This document shows positions 24,451 through 35,176 of a DNA stretch of 64,000 nt, in pieces. The notes under the pieces were generated by a model, which was not told where the DNA came from, searched no databases, and saw only the letters and a program-made list of their open reading frames with translations. The position numbers were made by a program, and so were the translations under genes. The first letter of the stretch is position 1. Each line of letters begins with the position of its first letter. This DNA comes from Siderastrea radians (Eukaryota > Cnidaria > Anthozoa > Scleractinia > Rhizangiidae). The stretch lies in contig OZ024889.1 of NCBI GenBank assembly GCA_964017195.1, forward strand, positions 53,476,711-53,540,710, read 5' to 3'.

Positions 24451-24463
24451 GTTGCTAGGCAAC
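24451..24463. promoter_or_regulatory. RFX X-box palindrome GTTGCTAGGCAAC
   Basis: Imperfect palindrome matching the RFX-factor X-box (GTTNC-C/T...GGNAAC type), 38 bases upstream of the ATG at 24,413. X-boxes at this distance typically drive ciliary genes in animals. That link is by position only. Confidence 0.5.
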
Positions 24464-24599
24464 TGTGCGGACACCATCGAAATATCTACGGGCAGATCGA
24501 GATTTGACCACCCTTAGCAATCCTCGCGCGATCCCCACGCGACAAATTTATAAACTTTGCTACGCTCGGAGGGCCTTCGGCCCTCCTCGCTTCGCGAGG

Positions 24600-24915
24600 A
24601 AATATAAAAACATTGAAAATATAGATACATGTTACTGTTTACTTATTTATTTATTTATAGTTGACAACAAGAAAGGTTTGGATCTGTTTCTTTTTATACT
24701 GAATATATATTATAATAAAGACATATCTTATTTAAAAATATAAAAACATAGAAAAATATAGATACATGTTACTGTTATTTACGGTTGACAACAAGAAAGG
24801 TTTAGATCTGTTTCTTTTTATACTGAATATGTTATAATAGAGATATATCTTATTTACAAATATTTAAACATAGAAAAATATAAATACATGTTATTTACGG
24901 TTGGCAACAAGAATC
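24600..24915. repeat. Tandem repeat, about 130-bp unit, 2.5 copies
   Basis: The block AATATAGATACATGTTACTG ... GTTGACAACAAGAAAGGTTT ... ATACTGAATAT ... ATCTTATTT recurs three times in head-to-tail order, the last copy shortened. It is preceded by a GC hairpin GGAGGGCCTTCGGCCCTCC. Confidence 0.8.
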
Positions 24916-25279
24916 ATAGAATAGTTTCATAACAAGAATTAAGAATTTAACCAAGGTTTGAAATGGCAGAGGGTGGGGAATTTAAAAATTTTAGTGACCC
25001 AAAATATTTGAAAATGTCAATCATTATAGCCCTTGGGTAGGCCTGCACTCCCCCCATTGGGGCTAGACATTGATAGGTACATTACTAAAACATCGCAAAA
25101 ATCAAAAATGGCAAAAATGTTATATGTTATAAATGTTATGTTACATGAAAATGCTTCAGTTAAAAAGATTAAAAATGAACAAATTATTTTTCTTTGTCTA
25201 ATAAAACTTGATTCTTTAAATACCGGATAGAAAAATTTACCTCCATTACTGCTTGTGATATTATAAAGCTAACGAGTTT

Positions 25280-25600
25280 GGGTACTGTACGAGCCAGCGA
25301 GCCAGAAATCCCTAATCCCAATAAAAAGGCTAACCGCAAGCTACCTACAAAGGAACTGTAGGCTAACTGCAGTGCTAACTAGGTTAGCCAATGTGTAATT
25401 TAGGCTAACCATAATGGCTTGCATGACTCCTATGGCTCGCGAGCCTTGTGAACCGTGCAAGCCAGAAATCCCTTTATATCCCATTATATAGGGCTAACCG
25501 CAAGCTACTTGTTAAAGCTAATAACTGTAGGCTAACCGGAATGTTGTTTTGGCTAAACCAGAGTATGATTTAGGCTAACTGGAGTGGCTCGCTGGCTCAC
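25280..25600. repeat. GCTAACC/GCGAGCC-rich internal repeats
   Basis: Repeated short blocks (GAGCCAGAAATCCCT, GGCTAACCGCAAGCTAC, TTTAGGCTAAC) appear two to four times in this stretch of the Harbinger-like element. Confidence 0.6.
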
Positions 25601-28175
25601 AGATTGTGGGAGGGACCCTATAAAGCTAAGAATGCATTGCACATTCTGAAGCATAACCAACTCCAGAGTTTAAAGGGAGCAAGGGAAGAATGGTTGCAGT
25701 TTTGCTGGGATTTTGTAAAGTCCCCCTGGAATGATGAAATAGCTTTGCAACATTTTTTTTTCTTGCTTGCAGCAGTGCAAGAATTTTTTTTCTATTTCAT
25801 TTGTGCTGCATGCAATTTTTTTCTTCCGACAAGGGCTTGCAGGAAATTTTTTTCGAAATCATCCACGCCCCCCCCCTCAAGAGTTAAATGGTCGGCCCCT
25901 TATCAGAACGGGTTACATCAATTAGAGGTGAGAAAAATTTAGGTGCAAACTAAAACTCAAACATTTCGTGGCAATCAGAACACAAACCGTAGTGGTAGAC
26001 CGTAGTGGGAATGCACGGTAGATGCTTTTCTGGATTCATACACAGTACACGCAATTCCACTTGAACATACCACTGCCACCTTCAAACCAACAGCATTAAG
26101 ATTTGATATGATCTCTTCAACCACGGCGACTTTCCAGTTCCAGCCTGGCCAGTAATTAGTAAGTTATGGCCTCTAGAAGCCACACTCACAAACTTGACCC
26201 GGTGTTAAAACGCTCATTGTAATGTTGACCCTTACATTTTTCGACTACCACTGACAACCATTAAATAGAAACTAAAGACAAAATTTTCCCTGATCCGAAG
26301 TTTGTGTTCTGATTGCCACGAAATGTTTGAGTTTTAGTTTGCACCTAAATTTTTCTCACCTCTAATTGATGTAACCCGTTCTGATAACAATAGAGCTTTA
26401 TGATTACCATCGTAAAACGGCAAGTCGAAATACCAAAACAATTAACCATTTCCGGGAAGTTCGTGTGAAAAACTTCATTAAAAAGAAGCAATTTCTATTT
26501 TGGATGCTTAAAATGATAACAAACTAAGGATTACCAATCGCACTTGCGGCAAAAATGGCAATATACCGACGCGTTTTCCAAATAGAAAAAAGACAAATGA
26601 TGACAATTAATGTCGATATAAAGTGAGATACTGTATATCCATCGCAGAGTAATTACAAACACGGCGCAAAGAAACGGATATGAGTTTGCGAGACGATTTT
26701 CTCACCTTTAATTGATGTAAACCGTTCAGATAATAATAAATCGAAAACAACGAGGCTTTAGAATCGTCAGCTTACCATCAACCCGGGCATTTACCGGGAC
26801 TTCCTGTGAAAACCGCATAAAAAAGCAATTTCTAACGTTAATGCACAAAATGACAACGAGCCAGGGATTTCCATTGCGGCGTGCTAGCATCAATAATTAC
26901 AACAGGCCGACGCATTTAGCAAATAAAACACGACAAAGCATGACAATGACAACTAATGTCCACTTAAACAGAAAATAATGTATATCCATTGCATGAAGAG
27001 TAGATTACAAACAATTTCCGAGCGAAAAGAAACGGTTTTTGAAGCGAAGCTATGGTGCAATCCATATCAGCTAATCTCTTCATCTTCGAAAGCATCACGC
27101 ATAAAGGAATTACATGCCGAGCGCAAAGAAACGGTTTTTGAATTCGATTTTCCTGTTTTCGCTTTATCTGTCACGCGATTGGTCTTACATTATTATTATT
27201 ACATTACAAAGGGGCGTCAAAATGCCCCTTTGTAATGAGTAAGATTTTTAATGGAAAATTTTGACTGTGCACCCGTCCGGTCAGTCGCAGTTGTCACGCT
27301 GGAGCGGTCGCAAAGTTTGATTTCCAACTGTGCCGTAGTCGAAAAGACAGGAACAAGGTGCTCAGGAAAGCTGAAAGCTCCAGTAGTGATGCATAAATCG
27401 TTCGAATTGGAGCGGAAAGGATGAAGTTTTTTCCAAGCTGATCAGACGAGGAGAAAAACGAACTTTCCTTCTTTACGTCGGAAGGGAAAATCAAGCCGCG
27501 GATTCGAATTTTGGCGAGAAAACGGCCTCGCGGCACGGCTCGTTCGAAATGGCTCTGTCCAGCCTTGACTTCGTCTTTGAAGGCTACGACAAAAGCCTCA
27601 AAACCCCCCAAAAACGATGAAATAGCCCAAAAGGACAACAGAAATCAAGAAAGGTGAGTACATTTTCTTTATTTTATTGAAGAGAAGGTAAAATTTTATT
27701 TCGTCGAGCGCTTTTATTCCACGTTATTTTAAACTCCATACAAAGTCTTATAGAGCGCTCAAATTTCCAACGGCCTAAATTGTAACACAACACCGCGCAC
27801 TTCAAGTAGTCACGTCCCACTCGATACGCTTACATAGATCACTCATACGCTTACATAAATCATTCATACGCTTACATAAATCATTTATTCGATCGATTTC
27901 TCGAATCGTGAGTTTGGGACGCCTGTGGTCACACCACACTAACAGAGAGAGTCACGTATTCAATTTCTGTTATGTGATTTGAGATAAAAACTTGGTGTTG
28001 AATTATATGGTAGCACAAGCTCCACAAAGGAGTTTTTACGGTCACGACTCTCTCTATTAAGCGCGGTAATTTCGCAATGGCGTGCTGTTGTAATTTTACT
28101 ACTAATTTAATTACAGCTCATGAAATAAAATAAATATTGCAGTAAGTTACATTCACAGTGTGTAAGTACTGATAT

Positions 28176-28368
28176 ATGGCGTCGCGTAGTTTTTCCACTC
28201 TTCTGGAGAGGGTTACCGCCTGTGGATTAAGCAGTTGTTACCCAGGCCACGTTGAAGTTGTTTCCCTAAACGAATGCACAAGACGCATCTCGCGGCATCT
28301 TCAATTGCACGGACTAAGTGCAGATAAAGCGGTTGACAGTGAATTCAAGTTGTTGTTAGCCCGAGCAG
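28176..28368 (+). CDS. Exon-like frame in left TIR arm, unknown protein
   Basis: ATG at 28,176 begins MASRSFSTLLERVTACGLSS and continues for about 64 codons to SEFKLLLARAG, then a good donor GAGCAG|GTAATG. An inverted copy lies at 33,713-33,896 with its own ATG and donor and a few amino-acid changes, so both arms of the element preserve it. I do not recognise the family. It could be the first exon of a transposase or a captured host exon. Confidence 0.4.
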
Positions 28369-28493
28369 GTAATGTTATTGCATTTTGTTCTGGAATTACT
28401 GTGTTCCACAATTTTGGCCACAGATACTTCATAGCACTCGACGTCCCTTTAATCTAGGTTCTGCAGAGTCGCGCTACTCCTGTGCCCTCCGGC

Positions 28494-28643
28494 TGTAGTA
28501 GGACACTTTGTGTGTTATTATATAGCGTGCCAAAAGAGTCAGAACTGGTTAGAACCGGTTCGAGAGAGTTCGGAAAAAAGGAGAAACACGTGCAGTTGTT
28601 GTTGAATGTTGTCTTGTCTTTTGAGTTCAAATTCCCTACTACA
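28494..28643 (+). repeat. 5' LTR
   Basis: 150-bp repeat beginning TGTAGTAGGACACTTTGTGT and ending CCCTACTACA. Confidence 0.9.
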
Positions 28644-28678
28644 AATTGGTGGAAAATCCGGGATTCAAGCTGAACACC

Positions 28679-31300
28679 ATGCCTGCCACAGTAGAAGAGC
28701 TACAAGGACTAATTGCTGGACTAAGCGAAGTTGTTAAGGGCTTAGCCACAAATCTAAACACAGTCGCGACTCAAGTTGGCGCCGTTACCGCCGCGTCACA
28801 TGGTCAACAATCGAGCGAAGCCGACCCTGTTGTTACTCAGAATCCAAATTTGCGCCTTCCAACACTCCAGTTGCCCACTTTTCGACAGGATACTACGGTT
28901 CAAGACGACATTTCTTACTTTCTGGAAAGATTTCAGGAACACACAGCTCATTTAACGCCTCCTGTTCGACAAGCGCTCCTTGAACAACAATGCATTGGTG
29001 AGTGGCCTCGATCTGTGCTGTCGTTTTGTCGATCGACCGAAGGATTCAGCGCCCAAACGCCATCTCAGCAATTCGACATGTATGTCAAAGCCCTCCGAGA
29101 GGAATTTGAAGAGCCCAAAGATTCGAAATGTCGCCGCCTTGCTTCCGAGTTAAGTGCAATGGTGCAAGATCCTTCGGAGTCAATTGATCAATTTGCCTTC
29201 AAGTACAAGAATGTTTTACACAAACTGGACAAATTGGGGGAAAATCTCAGTAAAGCTTGTCCCGCTTACATTACCTCGCAATTCATTTCAAAGTTGCAGC
29301 CACACATTGCTCAGCACATCGTTTTGCAGGCGGATCAGATTACTCGTCTCGATAAAGCCATTGAAGTTGCTCGTCGAATTGAACAATCGTTTTCTGCTAA
29401 GACTCCTGCATCTCAGTCATTAACTTCAACCTCACCTGGTTCAACCTCCACCTCCACTCTTGCAGATTGGAAACCTTCGCGTTCAGCCCTAGTTACTACG
29501 CCTACTCGATTTAATTCACCCCGTGGATCTCATCAACAGCAACAAAACTCCTGCTGGATATGTGGTGACACAAACCACATCTCACGTGATTGCACAAAGC
29601 GTACGAAGCGACCTACCAAGAAAACTCCTGAAGTCTGTCGCAATTTTAACAAGTTCATTTCAGCTAACTGTGAGCAAGCCAACAACAAATGTTCTGCGGG
29701 AAGATTGCACAAATGTTCTAACTGCAACAAATGGGGATGTAAAGCTGTTCGTCACAAAGAGACACCCCCTCAATCTCTGGTCGCTGGTCTTCAGTCTACA
29801 GATAAACCAAGTGATGAAATTGCACCTGTGGGTCAAGACACTGCCGTCTTTGGCCTGCCAGCTGTTACCAACCCTGCTGGATCACTCAAGGAACGTCACA
29901 TCCTCTGGACCCCTGTCATCTCTGCTGGTGAAAGACTTCCACTACCCCTTGACAGTTGCTGCTCCGTATCTCTTGTCAGTCGCTCCCACGCTGACCTTGT
30001 TGCTTCAAAATGTCCAAAGTTAAAGTACCAGTCTCTTGAGAATCCTATTGCTGTATCTGTTGCTGATTCACAGTCTCAGTTGAAAGCCATTGGCACAATG
30101 GAAATTCCAATCCAATGGAACAATGGAAAAGAAAGCACCTTTCAAATGCTCGTAGTACCTGGTCTCTCTTGGCCCATGTTATTCGGTGAGAATCATTTAC
30201 ACGCCACTCAGGCCTTGGTGGATCATGCTGAGCCTAGCATCCACTTTCGACACCCCAGCATGTCATTCAAAATTGCCTGTTCTCTCCAGAACCCATTGAC
30301 AGAAGCACATGGTTGTAGCAGTAACACCCATGCTGGTGTCACCTGTCTGCTTACTGGTCCCTCATTTCCAGGCTATTCTCCAGGAAATTCTCAGCTAAAT
30401 CGTGGACTGAACTTTGTCTCTGTCTGCCTTACCGTTGGAACTGCACTCATGGCTTTTTCACCTTCTGACTTATGGGTCGATGGTCAAGACATACAGCCTG
30501 GTGTCAAAGTTTTAAGTGGCCCGTTCCACATGACTGCTGCCACAGACCAACTTGTTCCAGCCAAGTCATGCCATGCATCAGTTGTTAACATCCCAGAAAC
30601 TTCATCTGAATCCAGTTTTGTCCAACACATCTCAGATCCTCAGCCTGTGTACACTACAACCCTTGCTATCGTGTGCAAACGTAAACAAGCAGACATCCCT
30701 CAAAACATCATTCTTGGACATCTTCGGCCAATGCAGAAGGAAGACACTCAAGTTTATGAAGATGCAGCAGAGAATACAACATCTGTTCTCGCTGAAAGCT
30801 GGATGTCATGGGCGAATGGACAACAAGTACTGCCACCTTCATCTGCCATGCAGCCTCCATCAAACATTTCTTCAACTCAAACCTGGAAGTTATCTGAACA
30901 ACAGAAAGAATTAGCAACTGCAGGACTCGATTCCTCAGTTCTGTCCCCTTTCAGTGAAAACATTAGCGAGTTCAATGAACATGACAAGGAATTTGTGCCT
31001 CCCACAACCACACCACTGGATCCCTTTTCAGATGAGTATTACCAAGCACTTCTTACAGCACTGGCAGTTGATTCACCAAAGTATGCCCATGTTGATCCAG
31101 ACACCCTCCAACAATTCAAACAGCTTCTGCGGAAGTACCCCACTGCATTTCTTCTTCCTGGCTCTCCACTGGGTGAGATCAAAGGTTTTCAGCATCACAT
31201 CGACACAGAGAATGCCTTACCTGTCTACAAGCATCCTTACCGCAAAAGTCCCGAAGAGCTTCTTCTATCAAGAATGAGTTGCAGCGCATGCTTAAGATGA
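28679..31300 (+). CDS. Gypsy Gag-protease polyprotein, frameshifted before RT
   Basis: The first ATG is at 28,679 (MPATVEELQG). The frame runs about 873 codons. The N-terminal third is a retrotransposon Gag-like helical region. A CCHC zinc knuckle CWICGDTNHISRDC lies near residue 291, followed by a second Cys/His-rich segment (about residues 318-358). An aspartic-protease-like motif LPLDSCCSVSLVS lies near residue 423, where the usual D-S/T-G reads D-S-C. The end of the frame enters the RT entry segment (KHPYRKSPEEL), then shifts out of the RT frame near 31,257-31,266 and stops. One extra base therefore separates this ORF from RT. It lies within the element whose LTRs are at 28.5 and 32.2 kb. 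Confidence 0.85.
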   Translation: MPATVEELQGLIAGLSEVVKGLATNLNTVATQVGAVTAASHGQQSSEADPVVTQNPNLRLPTLQLPTFRQDTTVQDDISYFLERFQEHTAHLTPPVRQALLEQQCIGEWPRSVLSFCRSTEGFSAQTPSQQFDMYVKALREEFEEPKDSKCRRLASELSAMVQDPSESIDQFAFKYKNVLHKLDKLGENLSKACPAYITSQFISKLQPHIAQHIVLQADQITRLDKAIEVARRIEQSFSAKTPASQSLTSTSPGSTSTSTLADWKPSRSALVTTPTRFNSPRGSHQQQQNSCWICGDTNHISRDCTKRTKRPTKKTPEVCRNFNKFISANCEQANNKCSAGRLHKCSNCNKWGCKAVRHKETPPQSLVAGLQSTDKPSDEIAPVGQDTAVFGLPAVTNPAGSLKERHILWTPVISAGERLPLPLDSCCSVSLVSRSHADLVASKCPKLKYQSLENPIAVSVADSQSQLKAIGTMEIPIQWNNGKESTFQMLVVPGLSWPMLFGENHLHATQALVDHAEPSIHFRHPSMSFKIACSLQNPLTEAHGCSSNTHAGVTCLLTGPSFPGYSPGNSQLNRGLNFVSVCLTVGTALMAFSPSDLWVDGQDIQPGVKVLSGPFHMTAATDQLVPAKSCHASVVNIPETSSESSFVQHISDPQPVYTTTLAIVCKRKQADIPQNIILGHLRPMQKEDTQVYEDAAENTTSVLAESWMSWANGQQVLPPSSAMQPPSNISSTQTWKLSEQQKELATAGLDSSVLSPFSENISEFNEHDKEFVPPTTTPLDPFSDEYYQALLTALAVDSPKYAHVDPDTLQQFKQLLRKYPTAFLLPGSPLGEIKGFQHHIDTENALPVYKHPYRKSPEELLLSRMSCSACLR

Positions 31301-31965
31301 AGATAATCCAACCAAGTAAATCTGAATGGGGAGCACCTTGTATCCTTGTCCGTAAACCACTTGAAAATGGTCTTCCGCAACCACCGCGCTTTGTTGTTGA
31401 CTACAGAGGCCTCAACAGTGTAACTCGTGGTGATGGCTACCCCATTCCATCCATCGCTAGTGTCCTTGATTCAGTCTCACTGGGCAAGGTTTTTGGTCAC
31501 TGTGATCTTGCAAGTGGATATTGGCAGATTCCTCTCAGCCCACAAGATCGCCACAAAAGTGCCTTTTGTACTCACGTGGGACTTTATGAATTCTTGCGGT
31601 TACCATTCGGATTAAAAACGGCTCCTAACACGTTTCAAAGGATTCTTAACACAGTGTTTGCAGACTATCTACATCAGTGGATGACAGTGTATGTTGATGA
31701 CATCATCATGTGGGCAAGCACATACCGTGATGCACTTCATACATATGAACTGTTGTTTGCACGATCTGTACAAGCTGGCATTCAATTTAAGCCTTCAAAG
31801 TGCACCTTCTTTGCTAAGGAAATCCAAGTCTTAGGACCTTACCAAAACCTCAGTGCTATGCTTCTGAGGCTTGTAAAGTTGTTTATCAGAGCTTTCCAGA
31901 TGCTAGAGACATTCTTAACCGCCATGGTAAACTCAAAGGACTTGTTGCAAAATGCCCTTATTTAA
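31267..31965 (+). pseudogene. Gypsy reverse transcriptase, truncated
   Basis: Continues the pol frame after the shift: NELQRMLKMKII, GAPCILVRKP, FVVDYRGLNS, GHCDLASGYWQIPL, LPFGLKTAPNTFQR and the catalytic YVDDIIMW. After KPSKCTFFAKEIQVLG (about 31,832) the similarity to RT stops abruptly. The remaining residues are not RT thumb or RNase H, so a large internal deletion joins RT to the 3' end. A different frame across 31,860-32,040 (KVVYQSFPDARDILNRHG) is open up to a stop near the 3' LTR and may be the C-terminus of another element protein. Confidence 0.85.
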
Positions 31966-32150
31966 CACTGAACGGTGGACCGCATGGGGGTACATACCTC
32001 CTCACCTTGGACATGGGGCTTTTCCAGGAACTCAACAAGTAACACTCCCAAGAAGGGGTGGACTCATAAGCTAGCATTCGTTTTCCTTGATGTATTAGAC
32101 TTTCTGTTTTGTTGAATTTCTAAGCGTTTTAAACCCAAGAAGGGGTGGAC

Positions 32151-32301
32151 TGTAGTAGGACACTTTGTGTGTTATTATATAGCGTGCCAAAAGAGTCAGA
32201 ACTGGTTAGAACCGGTTCGAGAGAGTTCGGAAAAAAAGGAGAAACACGTGCAGTTGTTGTTGAATGTTGTCTTGTCTTTTGAGTTCAAATTCCCCACTAC
32301 A
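32151..32301 (+). repeat. 3' LTR
   Basis: Matches the 5' LTR except for one extra A in the A run and CCCC versus CCCT before ACTACA. Confidence 0.9.
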
Positions 32302-32339
32302 CGGCTCCCGGGGGTGGGGGGGGGAGAGAAAGGGGCTTT

Positions 32340-33292
32340 TAATCAATGTTTGGGTGCAGGGGTGACGCTGCGGGTTTGACACCCTGGCCCTGTTTAGGAT
32401 AGAAAAACGAAATGGAATGTCGATCGTACTGACCATACCCGGTTGGGGAAGATGCGCATAAAATAATTTACCATGTTTAGGGACAGAGACCAAAACCATA
32501 TCCTGTCCAGCGGCACACCCCAGTATAAACCACATTAGACAGTAACCTTCCCTTCCAGTGGGGGGGGAGTGCCGTGCTTAGCCTTAACTCGCTCAACTGT
32601 AGCACAATATTCATCGACAATAGCACGATGTGATTATTGAACGTCCCCTGATGTAATCTTCCTTGGCAGCAGTTTGAGCGAGCGAGACGCGGAAGCCACG
32701 CAGGCCCATGTGAGAACTCGCCCACATGATACCCTTTCTCGCTTTGCTATTTGGTTTTTGCGTCATGAGGTTGGAAGCCTAGAGTTCAGAGTATATTTAT
32801 CTTTGATTTTTGGTTATTTAGGCATTTTTTCAGTAGAAGAGTCTAAGCTTTCAACCCCATGACGCAAAAACCAAAAAAGGGCTAGCTAAAATGGCAAAGT
32901 GAGAAAAGGTATCATGTGGGCGAGTTCTCGCGTGGGCCTGCGTGGCTTCCGCGTCTCGCTCGCTCGAACTGCTACCAAGGAAGATTGCATTGAAGTTCAA
33001 TTTTCGGCGTCTGAAATTACATCGTGCTATTGTCATGCTAAACACGGCACCACCCCCCCCCCCTCCCCCCGCCCGGAAGGGAGGGTTACTCCCTTGTGGA
33101 GACTATACTGGGGTTTGCCGCTAGACAGGATACGGTTTTTGGTCTCTGTCCCTAAGCATGGTATACAATTTTATGCCCGTCTTCGCCAACTGGGTATGTT
33201 CAGTACGATCGACATTCCATTTCGTTTTTCTGCCCTTAACAGGGCCAGCGTGTCAAACCCGCAGCGTCACCTCTACACCCAAACATTGGTCA
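32340..33292. mobile_element. Foldback/MITE-like palindrome
   Basis: Arms of about 430-450 bases. AATCAATGTTTGGGTGCAGG at the left faces CTACACCCAAACATTGGTCA at the right, and the arms converge near GACGCAAAAACC at about 32,758-32,875. Identity is moderate with indels. No coding capacity. It lies in the core of the long-TIR element. Confidence 0.75.
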
Positions 33293-33295
33293 AAA

Positions 33296-33568
33296 TAAAA
33301 ATAAATAAATAAATACACTTTATTTCAGTAACGTGCATAATTACAGTCAAACTGTAGTCTCCCTTATGGCCCTACGTCCAGGTCGAATTGGAATTTGGAA
33401 ATGTTGGTTTTTATGGAGGGAGGAAAACCGGAGTACCCGGAGAAAAACCCCCTGAGCAAGGACGAGAACCAACAACAAATTCAACCCACATTTGACACCG
33501 GGACCGGGAATCGAACCCAGGCCATATTGGTGGAAGGTGAGTGCTGTCACCACTGCACCATCCCTGCC
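33296..33568 (-). mobile_element. tRNA-derived SINE with ATTT tail
   Basis: On the minus strand from 33,568: GGCAGGGATGGTGCAGTGGT with an A box (TGGTGCAGTGG, complement at 33,550-33,560), a perfect B box GGTTCGATTCC (complement at 33,507-33,517), a conserved body TCTCCGGGTACTCCGGTTTT, and a (TTTA)n tail at 33,296-33,316. It is in the core of the long-TIR element and differs from the SINE at 12.5 kb. Confidence 0.85.
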
Positions 33569-33712
33569 ACCCCCTCCCCCCCACGGGCGCCTGTGGACAC
33601 GGGAGTGGCGCGACTCTGCAGAACCTAGATTAAGGGACGCCGAGTGCCATGAAGTATCTGTGGCCAAAATTATGGAACACAGTAACTCCAGAACAAAATG
33701 CAATAACATTAC

Positions 33713-33896
33713 CTGCTCGGGCTAACAACAACTTGAATTCACTGTCAACCGCTTTATCTGCACTTAGTCCGTGCAACTGAAAATGCCGCGTGCATTCTTT
33801 TAGGGAAACAACTTCAACGTGGTCTGGGTGGTAACAACTGCTTAATCCACAGGCAGTAACCCTCTCCAGAAGAGTGGAAAAACTACACGACACCAT
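33713..33896 (-). CDS. Exon-like frame in right TIR arm, inverted copy
   Basis: Minus-strand ATG at 33,896 reads MVSCSFSTLLERVTACGLSS and ends LLLARAG at the donor GAGCAG|GTAATG (33,713). It is the counterpart of 28,176-28,368, with several substitutions and a short indel around KECTRHFQLHG. Preservation of frame and donor in both arms is notable, but there is no evidence of expression. Confidence 0.4.
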
Positions 33897-35176
33897 ATAT
33901 CAGTACTGACACACTGTGAATGTAACTTACTGCAATATTTATTTTATTTCATGAGCTGTAATTAAATTAGTAGTAAAATTACAACAGCACGTACATTGCG
34001 AAATTACCGCGCTTAATAGAGAGGGTCGTGACCGTAAGAACTCCTTTGTGGAGCTTGTGCTAACATGTAATCCAACAAAGTACTAGCTATCTGTTGCAAG
34101 TTTTTTTTTTCCTTTTTAACTTTCCACCAAGTTTTTATCTCAAATCACATAACAGAAATTGAATACGTGACTCTCTCTGTTAGTGTGGTGTGACACGTGC
34201 GGGTCAGTGCAGAGGTCACCTGTCTTTCCGCGTATTCCTCTAGGCGATGAGTTTAAAATATCTTCGCACAATCAGGAAACTGAAAATTCGTTTGTTTACA
34301 GTTTGGAATGCTTTTCTGTTGTATTGTTGCGTTTTCGGTTGGCAAGGTAGGCGGCATAGTACGTCGTTTCTCTGTGTTTTCCATGTTATCTTGGTTAAGT
34401 TGAATGAGAGGATTCCTGTCTTGTTGAAATGCCGTTAAAAATCTGCTTTGTTTTAACATAATAAGACTCACCAAGACTCAAGAAAGCAGAACTTTCTTTC
34501 AAAGATCAGGAAAAACATTGTGTGTGCCTGTGTAACTAATGGTGAGCCTATCTTAAACGACCTTTGTAATTGTTAGCAGTATTCCAGGAATTAAATCTGT
34601 AATTTGCATGTAATTCTACCCGCTCAGATCACTAAAGAGTAAAAATTTACTGACGGGGAAGTATTTGATTCCCAAAGCTGTAACTTTCCTGGTGAAAAGT
34701 ACAATGACAGAGCTTTCTTTCTGTGTAGTTTTAATCATTGAACGATACATACCAGATGCCGTTTTAAGCGGCCGAAGTTGGCCTTCATTTTACCTTGATA
34801 AACAAGGTCAAGAGCGGCTCGATAAAAACGCCGCTTGAAAATGTTCGAAACCAAACATTGGTAAATTTATTACATAGTTTTAAAGTAGAAAGGTTAAATA
34901 ATGTTCGCGGTTTGTTTCGTTTTAAAAGAATCCTTTTTACGCTCTCACCGTCTTCCTAAAGCTGAGTGAGAATTTGAGCCGTTTAGAGACCCTAAAACCG
35001 CCATTTTATGCATTTTTCGAACTTTTTACATTTTCGTCCGTTAAATAACTCGTTGGAACTTTGGATTATTTTTCTTGAATTAGCTTACCCAAAGGGATGT
35101 TTTGGCAAAATAAAAAAAAATTCGATTTTTTGTGAGTGTCTTTCGATTCTCGATATTCTCAGAAAATGGCTCTTAA

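Larger units (their letters stand above)
21518..25899. mobile_element. Harbinger-like TIR element, 4.4 kb, TTA target duplication
   Basis: Terminal inverted repeats start GGGGCCGACCATTTAAC on the left and the same (one later T/C difference) on the right, each running into a G tract. TTA lies outside both ends (21,515-21,517 and 25,900-25,902). The opposite palindrome arm has the single uninterrupted site near 26,382. A three-base TTA duplication fits PIF/Harbinger. I see neither a DDE transposase nor a Myb-like protein, so the element appears non-autonomous. Its cargo is a membrane-protein-like frame with an X-box (23.8-24.5 kb), an about 130-bp tandem repeat (24.6-24.9 kb) and GCTAACC-rich repeats (25.3-25.6 kb). 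Confidence 0.75.
28490..32305 (+). mobile_element. Ty3/gypsy-type LTR retrotransposon, internally deleted
   Basis: Two LTRs (28,494-28,643 and 32,151-32,301), TG...CA ends, flanked by a CGGC duplication (28,490-28,493 and 32,302-32,305). The primer-binding-site-like stretch TGGTGGAAAATCCGGGATTC (28,647-28,666) resembles the complement of a tRNA 3' end through the T arm. A purine-rich tract AAGAAGGGGTGGAC sits next to the 3' LTR and occurs once more at about 32,050. Gag, protease and the first part of RT are present. RNase H and integrase are deleted. The LTRs differ by about two positions, so the insertion is young. Confidence 0.88.
27930..34192. mobile_element. Long-TIR DNA element inserted in the right palindrome arm
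   Basis: The left end CACACCACACTAACAG is exactly mirrored at the right end. The inverted arms extend for about 560 bases (27,930-28,489, resuming after the gypsy element, versus about 33,600-34,192), with a 45-base extra block in the right arm. The uninterrupted sequence exists in the left palindrome arm at about 17,320-17,335, where no such element is present. The duplication is at most a few bases (GT/GTG), so the superfamily is unclear. Each arm carries a copy of a 65-codon exon with a splice donor. The core contains a gypsy element, a foldback element and a SINE. Confidence 0.75.
16347..35172. mobile_element. Giant palindromic (foldback) DNA element, TTAA target duplication, with nested insertions
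   Basis: The ends GAGCCATTTTCTGAGAATAT are perfect inverted copies, with TTAA outside each end (16,343-16,346 and 35,173-35,176). The left arm is 16,347-18,604, 21,236-21,514 and 25,903-25,987. The right arm is 26,300-27,929 and 34,193-35,172. The loop is about 25,988-26,299. Each arm is about 2.6 kb, so the element was about 5.5 kb before later insertions. Both arms carry a 21-bp triplet repeat (17,375-17,437 and 27,826-27,888). No transposase frame is visible. TTAA duplications are known for piggyBac and, as I recall, Sola3. The GAG...CTC termini do not look like piggyBac. Superfamily assignment is inference. Confidence 0.85.
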
